Assembly: GCA_963580275.1 (NCBI GenBank)
Contig: OY756945.1
Span: 17,327,501 to 17,391,500, forward strand
Origin: Crataegus laevigata
Taxonomy: Eukaryota > Streptophyta > Magnoliopsida > Rosales > Rosaceae
Reading direction: 5' to 3'
Length of the DNA: 64,000 bases
Below are positions 21,901 to 32,311 of this stretch, one piece after another. The translations under genes and the position numbers were made by a program. Each line of letters starts with the position of its first letter. Within the stretch, counting starts at the first letter, position 1. A model generated the notes under the pieces. That model ran no database searches. It worked only from the letters and a program-made list of their open reading frames with translations, and was not told where the DNA came from.

Positions 21901-22814
21901 ACTAGTCGTATTACCAATTATAACAAAAACGTAAGTGAATTCTATTTGAGTTACAAAATATGTGAAAATTAGAAATTTCAAATTTAGAAGATGAGGGATA
22001 CATAACTCTCAACAGTTTTTGGTAATGTGAAGACAACAAATCTTAAATTTCCCTTGGAAGAGGAACTAGAAAATATATGCAAAATTTTCCCATTTATGGC
22101 AGCACAGTTGTTCTTGAGCAAAGGAAGAAGTAAGGATTTAAGTTAAATCAAATAATTTGGTAGTTTTATAGAACACACGAATACTCTCCCGTATCATCTC
22201 ATCGTGTCAACAACGCATAACGGGGTATCAGGTATGAGATATGAAAGGGGAACCCGATTCCTTAGGTGTTCCCACTATTCATAAGATATGTTTTACCTGA
22301 TGGCTGTGAGATCGCACTTGGTAGAAACTTGACAACAATGTTCTCACTTAAAAACTGATCATGCAGAGGCCATTTTCACAAATTATCTCACATAATTATC
22401 ATTTGCTATCAAATTGTGTTTTTTTTTCTTGAGAAACGTTGACTATTGAATTTATATACCGAGAAATTGTAATTTTTCCATTGTAACTTGAAAGAGAGAG
22501 ACTTGTAGCTTAGTTGGTTAAAAACACACTTTTGCCCCCACTTCTGATGTTTTATTACACCCTTTCCCACCATGAAAGACTTATTTTGATGAGACCATAA
22601 GCTGGTTATTCTCTTATAAATAATTTTTGGCTACTCAAAGGATGAGTAAGAGTTACTACTTAAAATTGCTCGTTGCCTATTCATAGAAGTTCGTGTTTAT
22701 GATCAGAATATTTAATAATATAAATCGCTTATGCAAAAAAATCAATTAAAGTTAAGGTTATTTAATTGATTGATTAAACCATCATAGTTTTAATTCTTTT
22801 TTTTTTTTTTTCTG

Positions 22815-22846
<32 letters not shown>

Positions 22847-23124
22847 TTTTTTTTTGCAGATATGATATTTTGATTCATAATATGAATGGTTCTGCTCATA
22901 AGCACAAAAATTCTGTGATTCAAACACAAAGATTTTTACTAGTAGTTCCTACTCATCTTTAGTAACCAAACATCTTCTCTTATTATATCCATCACAAAAA
23001 TCACAATCCTGAAGCCTCCAAAAGGTACCAACTTAATGGCAACCAAAGTAAACAAAAGAAAAACCCTTCGTGACTATGCTTAACTGAAGCAAAGATCTAC
23101 TTATTTCCTGCAAAAATTATCATC

Positions 23125-23547
23125 TCAGCCGCCTACTACTGCTTTAGAACCAGCAGCAGTAGCACAGCTGCTCTTGAGCAATGCAGGAATGGAAGGAAAC
23201 AACGGGAACAACTTCCGCAAGCAATTCTCATCAACTTCGACCAAGGCCTTGCAACAAGCAGGGCCTAGAGCAAATTTACCAGTCATTATTGTCGTATAAA
23301 TTTCCGATGCACATCCTGGAACGTTCTGAAGTGAAGACCAGCACTTTGCTACCTCACCTGCGGTTCCAGGCGGAGATAGCCCTGGAATCCCAGGAGGGAA
23401 TAGGCCTGGGATGCCGGGAGGCAGCAGGCTTGGGGTCCCTGGAGGGAATAGGCCTGGGATGGTCGGTGGTGGCGCATCTGCCAGCCTAGTAGCTGCATAT
23501 GTTGCCAATAAGAGAAGTGAAAGTAATGCTTGAGCTTGTCTAGACAT
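23125..23547 (-). CDS. prolamin-like (ECA1-type) secreted Cys-rich protein, copy B
   Basis: An intact 140-residue protein with the same layout as copy A: signal peptide, then regular repeats of the form PGIPGLFPP (residues ~27-58), then a six-cysteine prolamin-like domain (CWSSLQNVPGC, GPACCKALVEV, NCLRKLFPLFPSIPALLKSSC). Its Pro repeats are more regular than in copy A, where several Pro and Gly positions have changed, suggesting B is nearer the ancestral state or under more constraint. TATA box on the minus strand at 23643-23651. No Copia insertion upstream, so its native promoter is intact. Likely a secreted apoplastic protein; specific function unknown. Confidence 0.9.
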   Translation of the reverse strand: MSRQAQALLSLLLLATYAATRLADAPPPTIPGLFPPGTPSLLPPGIPGLFPPGIPGLSPPGTAGEVAKCWSSLQNVPGCASEIYTTIMTGKFALGPACCKALVEVDENCLRKLFPLFPSIPALLKSSCATAAGSKAVVGG

Positions 23548-23642
23548 GGCTATTTGGAAGCTTGGAACTTCTCTTTTCTGCTATATCAGAAAAAGGGTTT
23601 GTTAGATTGGTGTGCTGATACTGGAGTAGAGTCTGGTAAGGA

Positions 23643-23651
23643 TTTATATAG
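23643..23651 (-). promoter_or_regulatory. TATA box of prolamin-like gene copy B
   Basis: CTATATAAA on the minus strand about 98 bp upstream of the ATG at 23547, as in copy A. Confidence 0.65.
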
Positions 23652-24212
23652 AAATGCTGGGGGAGTAGGTTACAAATGGAATGAAATTTTATGTAGTTTT
23701 ATTGCAGTTTTATGTTTTGATGAACGTTAATACTAGAACAAAACGTTACAACTGTTGGGCAGGTTCTGAGATTTATGCTGTTCATTCTTCCTATTAATTT
23801 ACCATTGAATTAAGGCTCTTAAACTTGTCTCGTCGGAAATTTTTTGGGAGCTAACTAGGTTTTTGGTGTTATGAAGTCATTTGTACCAATATGGTTTTGT
23901 ATTAATACATACACATTATAATATGAGCGGATTGGTAACACTATGCAACAAACTGAAATACAAATCACTCTATGACTTTAATCGGTGCACACATAAACCG
24001 AATAAGAGATTTTGCAGGTAGTCTTACTAGTATGTCGATCAAGATTTGTTGAGTGATGTAATTAGCTCTGAAAGTAGTATTCTTCTGGAGGAGAAGGTCA
24101 TCAAGTTAAGTTGAACTTGAGTTACGAAATAAAAGGTAATCTTTTTTGTGTAAGATATCTGACATGTTAATAGTAATTCAAGTCGAATGTTAATCGGATG
24201 AACCAAACTCCC

Positions 24213-24586
24213 TTATAATTCATCATGATCAAACTCACACCACAATACTAAATTCATTATGATTTTCTCTTCAGGATGACATCCACACCGTGTGAGACCG
24301 GAGGCAAAAGTTAATGCATTGCAACAAGCGGGTCCTACTGCAAGTGTAACAGTAAAGACTGAGGCATAGATTTTCCTACCGCAACGTCGAATGCCACCTA
24401 GTGAAGACCAGCATTTGATTCTGTCATCGAAATTCTTGGGATCCCCGCATGAACTAGGTCGTGAAAGAGAAACTGTACTTGCGCCAGTGGGGTTGCAGCA
24501 GATGCTGCCAGTAGCAGTATTTGATGACATAATCTGGTGTTTAGGCCTGGGATTTCATGCCTAACTGCTACATTCTGAGATTTCAT
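24213..24586 (-). pseudogene. second prolamin-like (ECA1-type) gene, frameshifted
   Basis: The minus strand encodes a prolamin-like core (KCWSSLGGIRRCGRKIY, then VGPACCNALTF) ending in a degraded tail. The hydrophobic signal-like segment (ILLLAASAATPLAQVQFLF) is in another frame, so a frameshift separates it from the domain, and the C-terminal Cys/Leu-rich part of the intact genes is not recognisable. It lies about 660 bp upstream of copy B on the same strand. It may be a diverged relative rather than a recent copy. Probably non-functional; the exact ends are uncertain. Confidence 0.65.
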
Positions 24587-25003
24587 GTCTCCAATCAGTT
24601 TATTTAATTGAACTCCTATTCATTACAACTCCAATTTTTGTTTTGCCTTACAAATGATAGTGATAGTGGATTAAATTGTTGGTTGTTATGCCTACCATTG
24701 CAAAGCGTCATCTGCACAACTCGAGTCCTTTTGAAAATCACCAAAATGACAATACTTTTACAAGTCCGGATACAATGATACGTACCACTTAGTAGTAGGG
24801 ATTTTATGCAAAATCTAATCGTAGCAAAGATCCATTACATCAGTATATGTAAGATCTAACCATTGATTTCCGGACTATATAGTGGTACGTACAATGAAAG
24901 AGAAACTGTACTTTACATCGTAGCATTCGTTGACATAAAACCCTTATGTTTACTTCGATGTGGGACAGGTACTTGGTCATGAGAAATGGCATCCTAAAAG
25001 ATC
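24587..25003. other. intergenic, nothing recognised
   Basis: AT-rich sequence without a supported ORF, repeat or RNA gene, up to the insertion point of the next transposon nest. Confidence 0.5.
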
Positions 25004-25603
25004 TTAGGCCATCTCCAACCAAATGATCTAGAGTAGGGCTGGGCACTGGCCGGGCCGGGCCCAAATTTGGAGGAACTTGGCCCTACCCATTTTGAAATGT
25101 AACGAGGTAGGCCGGGCCGAGTATAAGTATTTTGAGTGTGGGAACCGGACCTAACCCGGCCCGTTTCAAACCGGCCGGTTCGGGACGGGTCCACGGGTCC
25201 AACTACCTTTTTTTTCCGATTTTGGGCATGCTGCTACCAGCCCACGACCCCAGTTTTCCATTGCAAAGTTTGCTGTGTAAAGGCATCGCCGCCGTCTGCT
25301 TGCCACATCTCAACGATCAACAATCCACAGATTTCCAAAACATGAGATTCATCTTCTACTTCCTCTCTCTACAAATGCAAGTAAATTAATTAATTAACTC
25401 CCAGTTAATTAGATTTGCAACTGCAACCCTTCTGATCTGGGTTATGCAAGGGATCAAAGACCAGGCTTCCCAGAAAAAAATTTAATATTTTCAAGCATTT
25501 CTCACGCCCCAACCTAAATCCCCAAATAGAACAAATTAATATAAAAAAATCTTCATATAAAATTTCGAATTCATCAAAAATAAAAATAAAACTGAATCCC
25601 TAC

Positions 25604-26016
25604 GACCATCTCCAACCCTTGGGCTAAAAGTCAAATTTTTTAGCCCGAAAAATTTAGCTTTTAGTCCAGAAACAGTTTTTCTGCTCCAACCCTTTCTAGC
25701 TTAAAATTTTAGCCCGGAATTATTAAAGAATAAACTTAGGCTATTTTTTTTCTTAAATTAAATTAAAAAAATAAATAAATATGTAGACTATCGTAAATTA
25801 ATTTTATGAACATTTTAATCAAAAAAAATTAAATTTCGATAAATATTTTCATTCAGTTTGGTAGAGCCCACACCGATTTCTGGGCTAAATTCTGGGGGGA
25901 ATCTGGCCTTGGTTTAGCATTTAGCATTTAGCCCGAATTTTCCCCTTGGGTTGGAGTGAGTTTGGGGGGAAATTTTGGGGGGTAATTTGGCTTTTAGCCC
26001 AGGGTTGGAGATGGTC
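25604..26016. mobile_element. MITE with GACCATCTCCAACC ends
   Basis: A 413 bp element with perfect 15 bp inverted ends (GACCATCTCCAACCC), subterminal TTAGCCC motifs and no coding capacity. The flanking triplets are TAC and TAA, so the target duplication is imperfect. The ends are close to those of the PIF/Harbinger-like elements at 4905 and 25007. Confidence 0.75.
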
Positions 26017-26535
26017 TAATTAAGCTAAATCCCCAACATTTTTATGAATTTTTCAAGCAAATTAACTGAATCCCTAATTCCTAAATCCCCAAATTCGAAT
26101 TCATTACAAAAATGAAATTACATGCCGAGAAGAAGAGAAGTAGGAGCCTGGGAACGTCATCTTCCTCACGGATCCAAGACGGCTGGGACAACGTCGTCTT
26201 CCTCACCGACGACTACGATGAGTTCCGGTCCATCATCCAGTGTCTGTTGCCTCCGCTCAGTTTCTCCACAACTGTTGATTTGCGACGACGCTAGAGTTAT
26301 GACTCGACGGCTAGGACTAACGGCACGCTTCTCCATGGAACAACGTGGTTTACAAGGCGGTTATGGAGTGGTGTCGATGGCTGGGTCCAGGACCTATTTG
26401 CCCACCCCTAGTTAAGCTGCGTTTAGGGCGGGTGAGATGGGAGAGAGAGAGACTGTGGGAAAGAGAAATCGAGAGAAAGGAGATCAAGTCTTCAAGATCG
26501 AGAGAGATGATAGATCGAGGGAGCACCAGAGGAGG

Positions 26536-27155
26536 TGTCACATCCCGGGCCCGCTCCACCACCGTAGCACGATATTGTCCGCTTTGGGCCCCGACCACGC
26601 CCTCACGATTTTGTTTCTGGGAACTCACGAGCAACTTCCCAGGAGGTCACCCATCCTGGGAGTGCTCTAGCCCCCTTCTCACTTAACTTCTGAGTTCCTA
26701 CGGAACTCGAAGCCAGTGAGCTCCCAAAAGGCCTCGTGCTAGGTAGGGATGGGAATATACATTTAAGGATCAATCCCCTGGGCGATGTGGGATGTCACAA
26801 TCCACCCCCCTTAAGGGCCCGACGTCCTCGTCGGTACACACGCGGCCAGGGTTAGGCTCTGATACAAATTGTCACATCCCGGCCCGGGTGCAGCCACTTC
26901 CCGGGCCCGCTCCACCACCGTAGCACGATATTGTCCGCTTTGGGCCCCGACCACGCCCTCACGGTTTTGTTTCTGGGAACTCACGAGCAACTTCCCAGGA
27001 GGTCACCCATCCTAGGAGTGCTTTAGCCTCCTTCTTGCTTAACTTCGGAGTTCCTATGGAACTCGAAGCCAGTGAGCTCCCAAAAGGCCTCGTGCTAGGT
27101 AGGGATGGGAATGTACATTTAAGGATCACTCCCCTGGGCGATGTGGGATGTCACA
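26536..27155 (-). mobile_element. Cassandra TRIM retrotransposon, complete
   Basis: Two LTRs (26536-26799, 264 bp; 26870-27155, 286 bp) enclose a 70 bp internal part with a Met-tRNA PBS (minus strand, TTTGTATCAGAGCC) and a purine tract (AAGGGGGGTGGAT). LTR ends read TGTGACATCCC...TGTGACA on the minus strand, and a perfect GGAGG duplication flanks the element. Each LTR carries a 5S rRNA-like segment, the Cassandra hallmark. The 26536 LTR lacks about 20 bp near one end. Cassandra encodes no protein and must move in trans. Confidence 0.9.
26625..26725 (-). other. 5S rRNA-like segment in Cassandra LTR
   Basis: The minus strand preserves 5S-like blocks (GGGTGACCTCCTGGGAAGT, AAGTTAAG) in the right order but with many changes elsewhere. 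Equivalent sequence lies at about 26982-27087 in the other LTR. It is a transposon-borne 5S derivative, not a 5S gene of an rDNA array. Confidence 0.7.
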
Positions 27156-28228
27156 GGAGGAGACTCGGAGTGGAGTCTGAGAATAAGAAAGAGAAAGATA
27201 GGGGAAGGTTGAGTGAATTAGGTCTGACTCTGAGAATAAGAGAGAGAAGGTAATCAGTAGGAATGAACGGTAGAGATTTAATCAGTTGGAATGAACGGTT
27301 CGGGCCGGGGACCCGTTTTCTTTAATTTTTAGAACCGGCCTGCCCCGTTATTTACCAAGAACCGGCTCGGCCCACCCCGTTTTGCATTTATAATTTTTAG
27401 ACCTGTCCCGTACCCGCCTCAACCCATGGGTCCAGGACCCATTTGCCCACCCCTAATCTAGAGGGCCAGAAGGACGAAAATAGTCTGAAAACCGTCACAG
27501 GACAAAAAGGAGCCAAAGAGCCAACTGGCTTGCCCAACTTAGCCAACCAGCCAGCCCCAGGTCGGGCTGGATTTTGAATGCAACGGTAACATGCTAAAGT
27601 CAACTAGCCGTTATATTTGAATTTTTTATTTTTTTTGGAATTGTTTTTTAAAAAAAAAATTAAAAATCTATTTTTTTCCCTATAACTTCCAAAGTCATTA
27701 AACAACATTAAATAACATTAAGTAACATGCAAATTGTTGTAGTTTTTTAATTTAAGTTGTAGTTTTTAAATTTAAATTGTTATAGTTTATAAATTTAAAT
27801 TGTCGTAGTTTTTAAATTTAAATAATAAATTATGTTTTACCCCATAGTCCTTTGGCCCCTCAGTTGGAGATGGTTTTTTTTATCACAGGACTATGTTGGC
27901 CTATGGCCCCTCGGTTAAAGATGGTACGAAATATGGTCTTGCACTGTTTTTAAAATATTAATTTCTTCAAGAGCTATAAAGTCAAAGAGAACCCTCTGAC
28001 CCTCTTTCGGTTAGAGATGACCTTAGGGCTGCAGTCTCAGTTGATGGGCAACACTATAATTTGATCATTATATACAAATTATATAATATTACACATTGAA
28101 TAAAGTATCAAGTATATAGTACACGTTGCTGTGCCCTCAAAATATAAAATGTGTATTACGCGCACCATGTTTCCTATGTATTCGGCAGGCCATTGAATTA
28201 AAATATGTCAATTTGGAGACAGCCTACC

Positions 28229-28427
28229 GGATTTGGATCCTCTCCTGAGCTAATAGAGAGGATCCTCCTGACCAATCATCTTAGGCCGTTGATTTTTTAT
28301 CCAACGGCTATAATTATTATAACTTTAAAGAGACCCGCCTGTTTGCAGTCGTTGGATAAAAATTCAACGGTCCACGATGATTGGTCAAAAGAATCCTCTC
28401 CATTAGCTCAGGAGAGGATCCAAATCC
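28229..28427. mobile_element. MULE-type MITE with ~80 bp TIRs
   Basis: A 199 bp element that is nearly all inverted repeat. Both ends read GGATTTGGATCCTCTCCTGA inward, with about 80 bp of mostly matching arms. The flanks CAGCCTACC (28220-28228) and CAGCATACC (28428-28436) match at 8 of 9 positions, the Mutator size. Transcripts would form a long hairpin. Confidence 0.85.
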
Positions 28428-28436
28428 CAGCATACC

Positions 28437-28698
28437 AACTACTACCAAGCAATCTACGCAGTCACAAACATATGCTAAGCCCCCTTTTTGAATGGAATAC
28501 GACCACATCAAACATTAAACAATTGAAACAAAACTTTGTCAAAACACCTGCCTGTATTCCTTCTTAAACCCTTTTCCTCCGTTGGAGAGAGCGACGACGG
28601 TCACAAAAAAAAATGTAATTCACAACTCAAAACACGTAGTAATTAGGAAAAAGCGAGGGCGGAAAAATGTCGATGAACAAAAGGTTGATGTACCTCTT
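28437..28698. other. intergenic, nothing recognised
   Basis: No ORF with features and no repeat recognised. Confidence 0.4.
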
Positions 28699-28706
28699 AG
28701 TATATT

Positions 28707-29213
28707 TCAAGATTCTAAAAAACACTAGGCACTAGTCTGACAGTAGGTTGGAGCCTAGCGCCTAGGGCGGTTAGGTGGGGTTTAGACGAGCGCATAGGCG
28801 GATGTAACTAAATTCATTATATTTCGTGTAAATAAGTATTTGTTTATACTTAAAATATATATAATTTCATCATAAACTAGAAAATAAAATAACATATATA
28901 TTATGAAGTCTTAAAACGTAATGAAAACATGAGGAATAAACATATAACGCGTGCTCATTTAAGTATTTAACAAGTCTATTACAATTTATTGAAAAAAATA
29001 AAATCCAAAATAAAAATTATTTATTTTCTGCCTAAGTGAATCGCAACTTAAACGAGTGCCTAGGCATGTCTGGGTAGGCTAGGCAGGTGCCTAAATAGTC
29101 TAGGCGAGCACCTCAGCAGGTCTAGACGCCTTTTCTTAATTTTCAAACGCCTAAGCATTGATCGAGATGGTTGCCAGCTGCCTAGTGCCTAGGCAGGGAT
29201 TTTTAGAACAGTG
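28707..29213 (-). mobile_element. hAT-like non-autonomous element, copy 2
   Basis: A 507 bp full-length relative of 71-567 in the opposite orientation, with a perfect 8 bp duplication GTATATTT (28699-28706, 29214-29221). The ends are CAAGATTCTAAAAA and, inverted, CACTGTTCTAAAAA. The subterminal parts carry many CCTAGGC motifs. Confidence 0.82.
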
Positions 29214-29221
29214 GTATATTT

Positions 29222-30341
29222 ACATAGACATCCTAATAAAAACTGAAATGTTGATGTTCAAACTCGAATTGAGGAAATTAACCATGCGGGCGTAGGTACA
29301 AATAACACACAATTCAACTGAAAACAAATTACAATGATCAACTATACATACTTGATGAATAATTACATGCAACTCCTTTTCGGTTGTAATCTTGAAATCG
29401 GATAGAAGTCATTCTACCTCGCTAAAACGCATCTGTACAGCTCTTGACCTTGACGAAATGCCTTTCATCAATGTATCATTTGCCGTCCTACATACAATTT
29501 ACATGACTAGATGAGCCTGCGTATCCCAGCAACCAAGGCATAATTAGCTTTCAAGCAATAGCTTTGCTTAACAAATAGTAGAATTCATGGAACCGATCTG
29601 CTTATCAGGAAAGCAAGAGCAATACTCAAAATAAAAAGCAGTATCATACGAAACCATATTGAAGTCTTTTATCAGCCCCCATGGCATCAACTCATTTCAG
29701 GTTAAAATCACCATTGTACCAAAAGATCAAGTTTGGACTCTCCAAATCCAACAACTTTTACCACATATAGACATGAATTCATCTATTAATGATTTATTAG
29801 AATCCACATTACGAGCCTATACAAACCTCTCCTAAAATTTTAACAAAGGCCGGTGAATTACCCACAGCCCTCAACGCCAGCTTTAAAGCAGGATGAACAA
29901 GGTCAAAACAGATGTTACCAGCACATACTGTAGTTCATTATGCTCAATAGATCAACCTAATTATTATCCAGAACTATATTTTCAACTTTAGTGTAAAAAT
30001 GTGATTTTTTACTAAAGTGAACAATACCAGGAGCTTTTCGTTAAAATTCCCAAAAATGAAAACATTTCTCTCCGGCCTTTGAATATGAAGCAGCTTAACT
30101 TCAGTAATCTTGAACTTCCACAAAAAACCTAGTTTGATCCAGTTAATCCACAAAAAATGAAAGCATTTCTCTTCGGTCTTTGATTATTTGTTCGTAAAAC
30201 CATTAAATTCAACTGGATGAAACCCAACATAAGAGCATTGAGTTTTACTAATTAAGTGAACAAATTTCTTGTCATTAATACAGAACTCAGCCAATTGTTC
30301 TTAAAGCTCACCTCAGATGCCACTGATGAGAACTACATGGT
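29222..30341. other. 3' flank of the 30342 gene; MITE fragment
   Basis: No supported coding sequence. A fragment at 29986-30050 is an inverted partial copy of the MITE at 15205-15362 (TTAACGAAAAGCTCCTGGTA on the minus strand). Part of the stretch may be 3' UTR of the gene at 30342-31285. Confidence 0.5.
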
Positions 30342-31285
30342 TCATCCCTCCTCATCCTCGGACTTGGACACATTGTTAGAAATTTGATCTGCGGTCTCCG
30401 TCGGTTGGGGATTGGACACATCATCAGAACTCTGAACCACTACCACAGGCTCCATCAGTTGTGGAGATGTACCTAAAAAGAAAAGGAAGGCATATAATAA
30501 GCAACAATTGTAAGAAAACCATCCATTATACAAAAGATTTCAATAATTTCTATCACAAAAGTTCTTAATCCCTCTACCGGAAAAAAAATACATTTAAAAA
30601 AAAAAAAGCCAGACTAATTCCTTTATCTTAATCATTCCAGCAACTTTTCATCATAGAACAAAACAACATCAAAGCTCAAAATATGATCGATCCGTAAACC
30701 TTATCGATATTCCAATTCTCACCTAAAGAGAGAAAATTACACAATTCAGAAACAAACCCAGATGCAGAAACAAATTAGATGATCCAATTAAATCAACCAC
30801 AACACACAATTCATTCCAATCTCAATTGAGTGAAGGATAAAAACCATATTTTGAACAGAACCCAATTAATAAAGTCGAAAAAGGGGAAGCAAACCTTCGA
30901 TAAAATAAGCAGAAGAAGGCCACCCTCTAACGGTGCTCATAGACATGGTCTCCTCCTCACTCAAAGGGTTGGCCAACTTATCGACCAGCTGAGCCAAGCC
31001 CTGCGATCTCGACCGTGGAGGAGGGACCCAGTAAGAGGCGCCAGGCAAAAAGGGGAGCCAATCGGGCGCGGATCGGCGGACGATGATCCGGTGGATGGCG
31101 TCCTCGAGTTTCCGCAGAAGGGGATCAGAAGGCGAGTCGGCGGAGGAGTCGGTTGGTGGGTCATGGTGAAAAGGGAGGGTGGATTGGGCGCGCAGGGTTA
31201 TGAGGCGGCAGGAGGAGGAGGGCGATGATTTGGGCGAAAGGTGGCGGGTTAGGGTAAGGGTTTGAGAAATCGACGACCTTGCCAT
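30342..31285 (-). CDS. conserved plant protein, probable mitochondrial, two exons
   Basis: Predicted join of 31285-30895 and 30472-30342 (minus strand), 522 nt, 173 residues. The 422 bp intron has a GT donor (GAAG/GTTTGC) and an AG acceptor after a pyrimidine tract (TTCTTTTTAG/GTACATC), phase 1; the joined frame is open to a stop. The N-terminus is Ser/Arg/Leu-rich without acidic residues (MARSSISQTLTLTRHLSPK), a likely mitochondrial presequence. The core DAIHRIIVRRSAPDWLPFLP and YWVPPP, then RGWPSSAYFIEG, looks like a conserved plant family of unknown function. The tail is acidic and Ser/Thr-rich. A hAT-like element lies 152 bp upstream of the ATG. The function is not known to me. Confidence 0.78.
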
Positions 31286-31437
31286 TGAGTACGGAATTGC
31301 TAGAGAAAGAAATGGAAGATTTGGAGGGGGTGTTTGGATAAAGAGGAAAATAAAGAGAGAAAATTTAGGTGTGTTTGTGGTTGTGTGTATACGCTAGAAA
31401 GAGAGTGGCAGTGTAGACGGTGCGAGAGAGTGTAGAG

Positions 31438-31739
31438 TAGGGATGGGCAAATACCCATTGGTTATGGGTAACCGCGGTTATTCGCTCATTTAAATTAAAC
31501 GGTTACGGTTATGGGTAACTATTTAGATAAATAAACGGTTATGGGTATAACCGTTTACCCATAAAATTTAAATGGGTGGTTATGGGTATTAACCGCGGTT
31601 ATAAACGGGTAACCGTTTACCTATTTATTTTATATATGTAAAATTAACACAAACCATGTTTTCTATCAGACAAAACTTAGATCAATGCTATTGACTATAG
31701 TGCATGGTTTATATAGCTAATTATAATATAATGTAGCTC

Positions 31740-31783
<44 letters not shown>

Positions 31784-32303
31784 GTTAATATTTTACATTA
31801 TGAGTTGTCTTCTAAACAAGTTTCGTAATCTAAGAATACTTAGCAAATATTATATTACCTTCATTGGTAATAGTTAGAAATATCGTCCGTAAACTATTAT
31901 TTCAATTATTGGAATGATATAAGGACTTAAAAAATTAAAATACTAAAATGTACGATGAATGTACCTATAACGGTGTTTAATTGTAAAAAAAAAAATTATG
32001 ACAATTTTTTTTTAAATTTTCAAGTTGTTAAAAAACATGTAGACGGGTGAAAAAAATGGAAATCATAAAAAAAAAAGATAAATGGGACCAAAAAAGGATA
32101 AATGGATAAACGGATATTAAACGGTTATGGGTAAATGGGTATGCGGTTATGGGTATGGTTAACAGTTTATAAACGGTTATGGGTATGGATATAACCGTTT
32201 AGGTAATTACCCAACGGATAAACTGTTATGCGAGTATGAGCATAAACGGTTATGGGTAAAATAACCGCGGTTACCCGCCCGTCATAACCATTGCCCATCC
32301 CTA
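31438..32303. mobile_element. hAT-like element with TTATGGGTA subterminal repeats
   Basis: An 866 bp element with perfect terminal inverted repeats TAGGGATGGGCAA and a perfect 8 bp duplication GTGTAGAG (31430-31437, 32304-32311). About 180 bp at each end are filled with copies of AACGGTTATGGGTA, the layout of hAT transposase-binding subterminal repeats. The centre is AT-rich with a (TA)n run at 31743-31780. No transposase. It sits in the promoter or 5' UTR region of the gene at 30342-31285. Confidence 0.9.
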
Positions 32304-32311
32304 GTGTAGAG

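Larger units (their letters stand above)
21901..24356. repeat. tandem duplication, unit B
   Basis: Direct repeat of 14241-21900 without the Copia element and without the 15205 MITE. It extends continuously past 24356 into sequence absent from unit A, so unit B keeps the original right flank. A long T-rich run (22796-22856) corresponds to that at 15377 in unit A. Confidence 0.92.
25034..27455. mobile_element. hAT-like non-autonomous element with nested insertions
   Basis: A 2422 bp element with ends TAGGGCTGGGCA and, inverted, TAGGGGTGGGCA, flanked by a perfect 8 bp duplication ATCTAGAG (25026-25033, 27456-27463). The subterminal regions are packed with GGCCGGG/CCGGTTC motifs, as expected for hAT transposase binding. 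It holds a 413 bp MITE and a Cassandra TRIM. A short ORF at 26112-26294 has no recognisable domain. No transposase is present. Confidence 0.85.
25007..28022. mobile_element. PIF/Harbinger-like element, copy 2, interrupted
   Basis: Starts GGCCATCTCCAACC and ends with a diverged inverted copy (GGTTAGAGATGACC). TTA lies on both sides (25004-25006, 28023-28025). Without the hAT-like element inserted at 25034 it is about 590 bp and aligns with parts of 4905-5948 (CTATAACTTCC, AACAACATTAAA, AAATAATAAATTATG). It is more decayed than that copy and lacks its palindromes. Confidence 0.75.

Noticed and set aside
26112..26415. captured host gene inside the hAT-like element
   Set aside because: Two short overlapping ORFs without any recognisable domain or splice structure; not enough to claim capture.
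26625..26725. functional 5S rRNA gene
   Set aside because: Too many changes, located within a TRIM LTR, and repeated only in the paired LTR.
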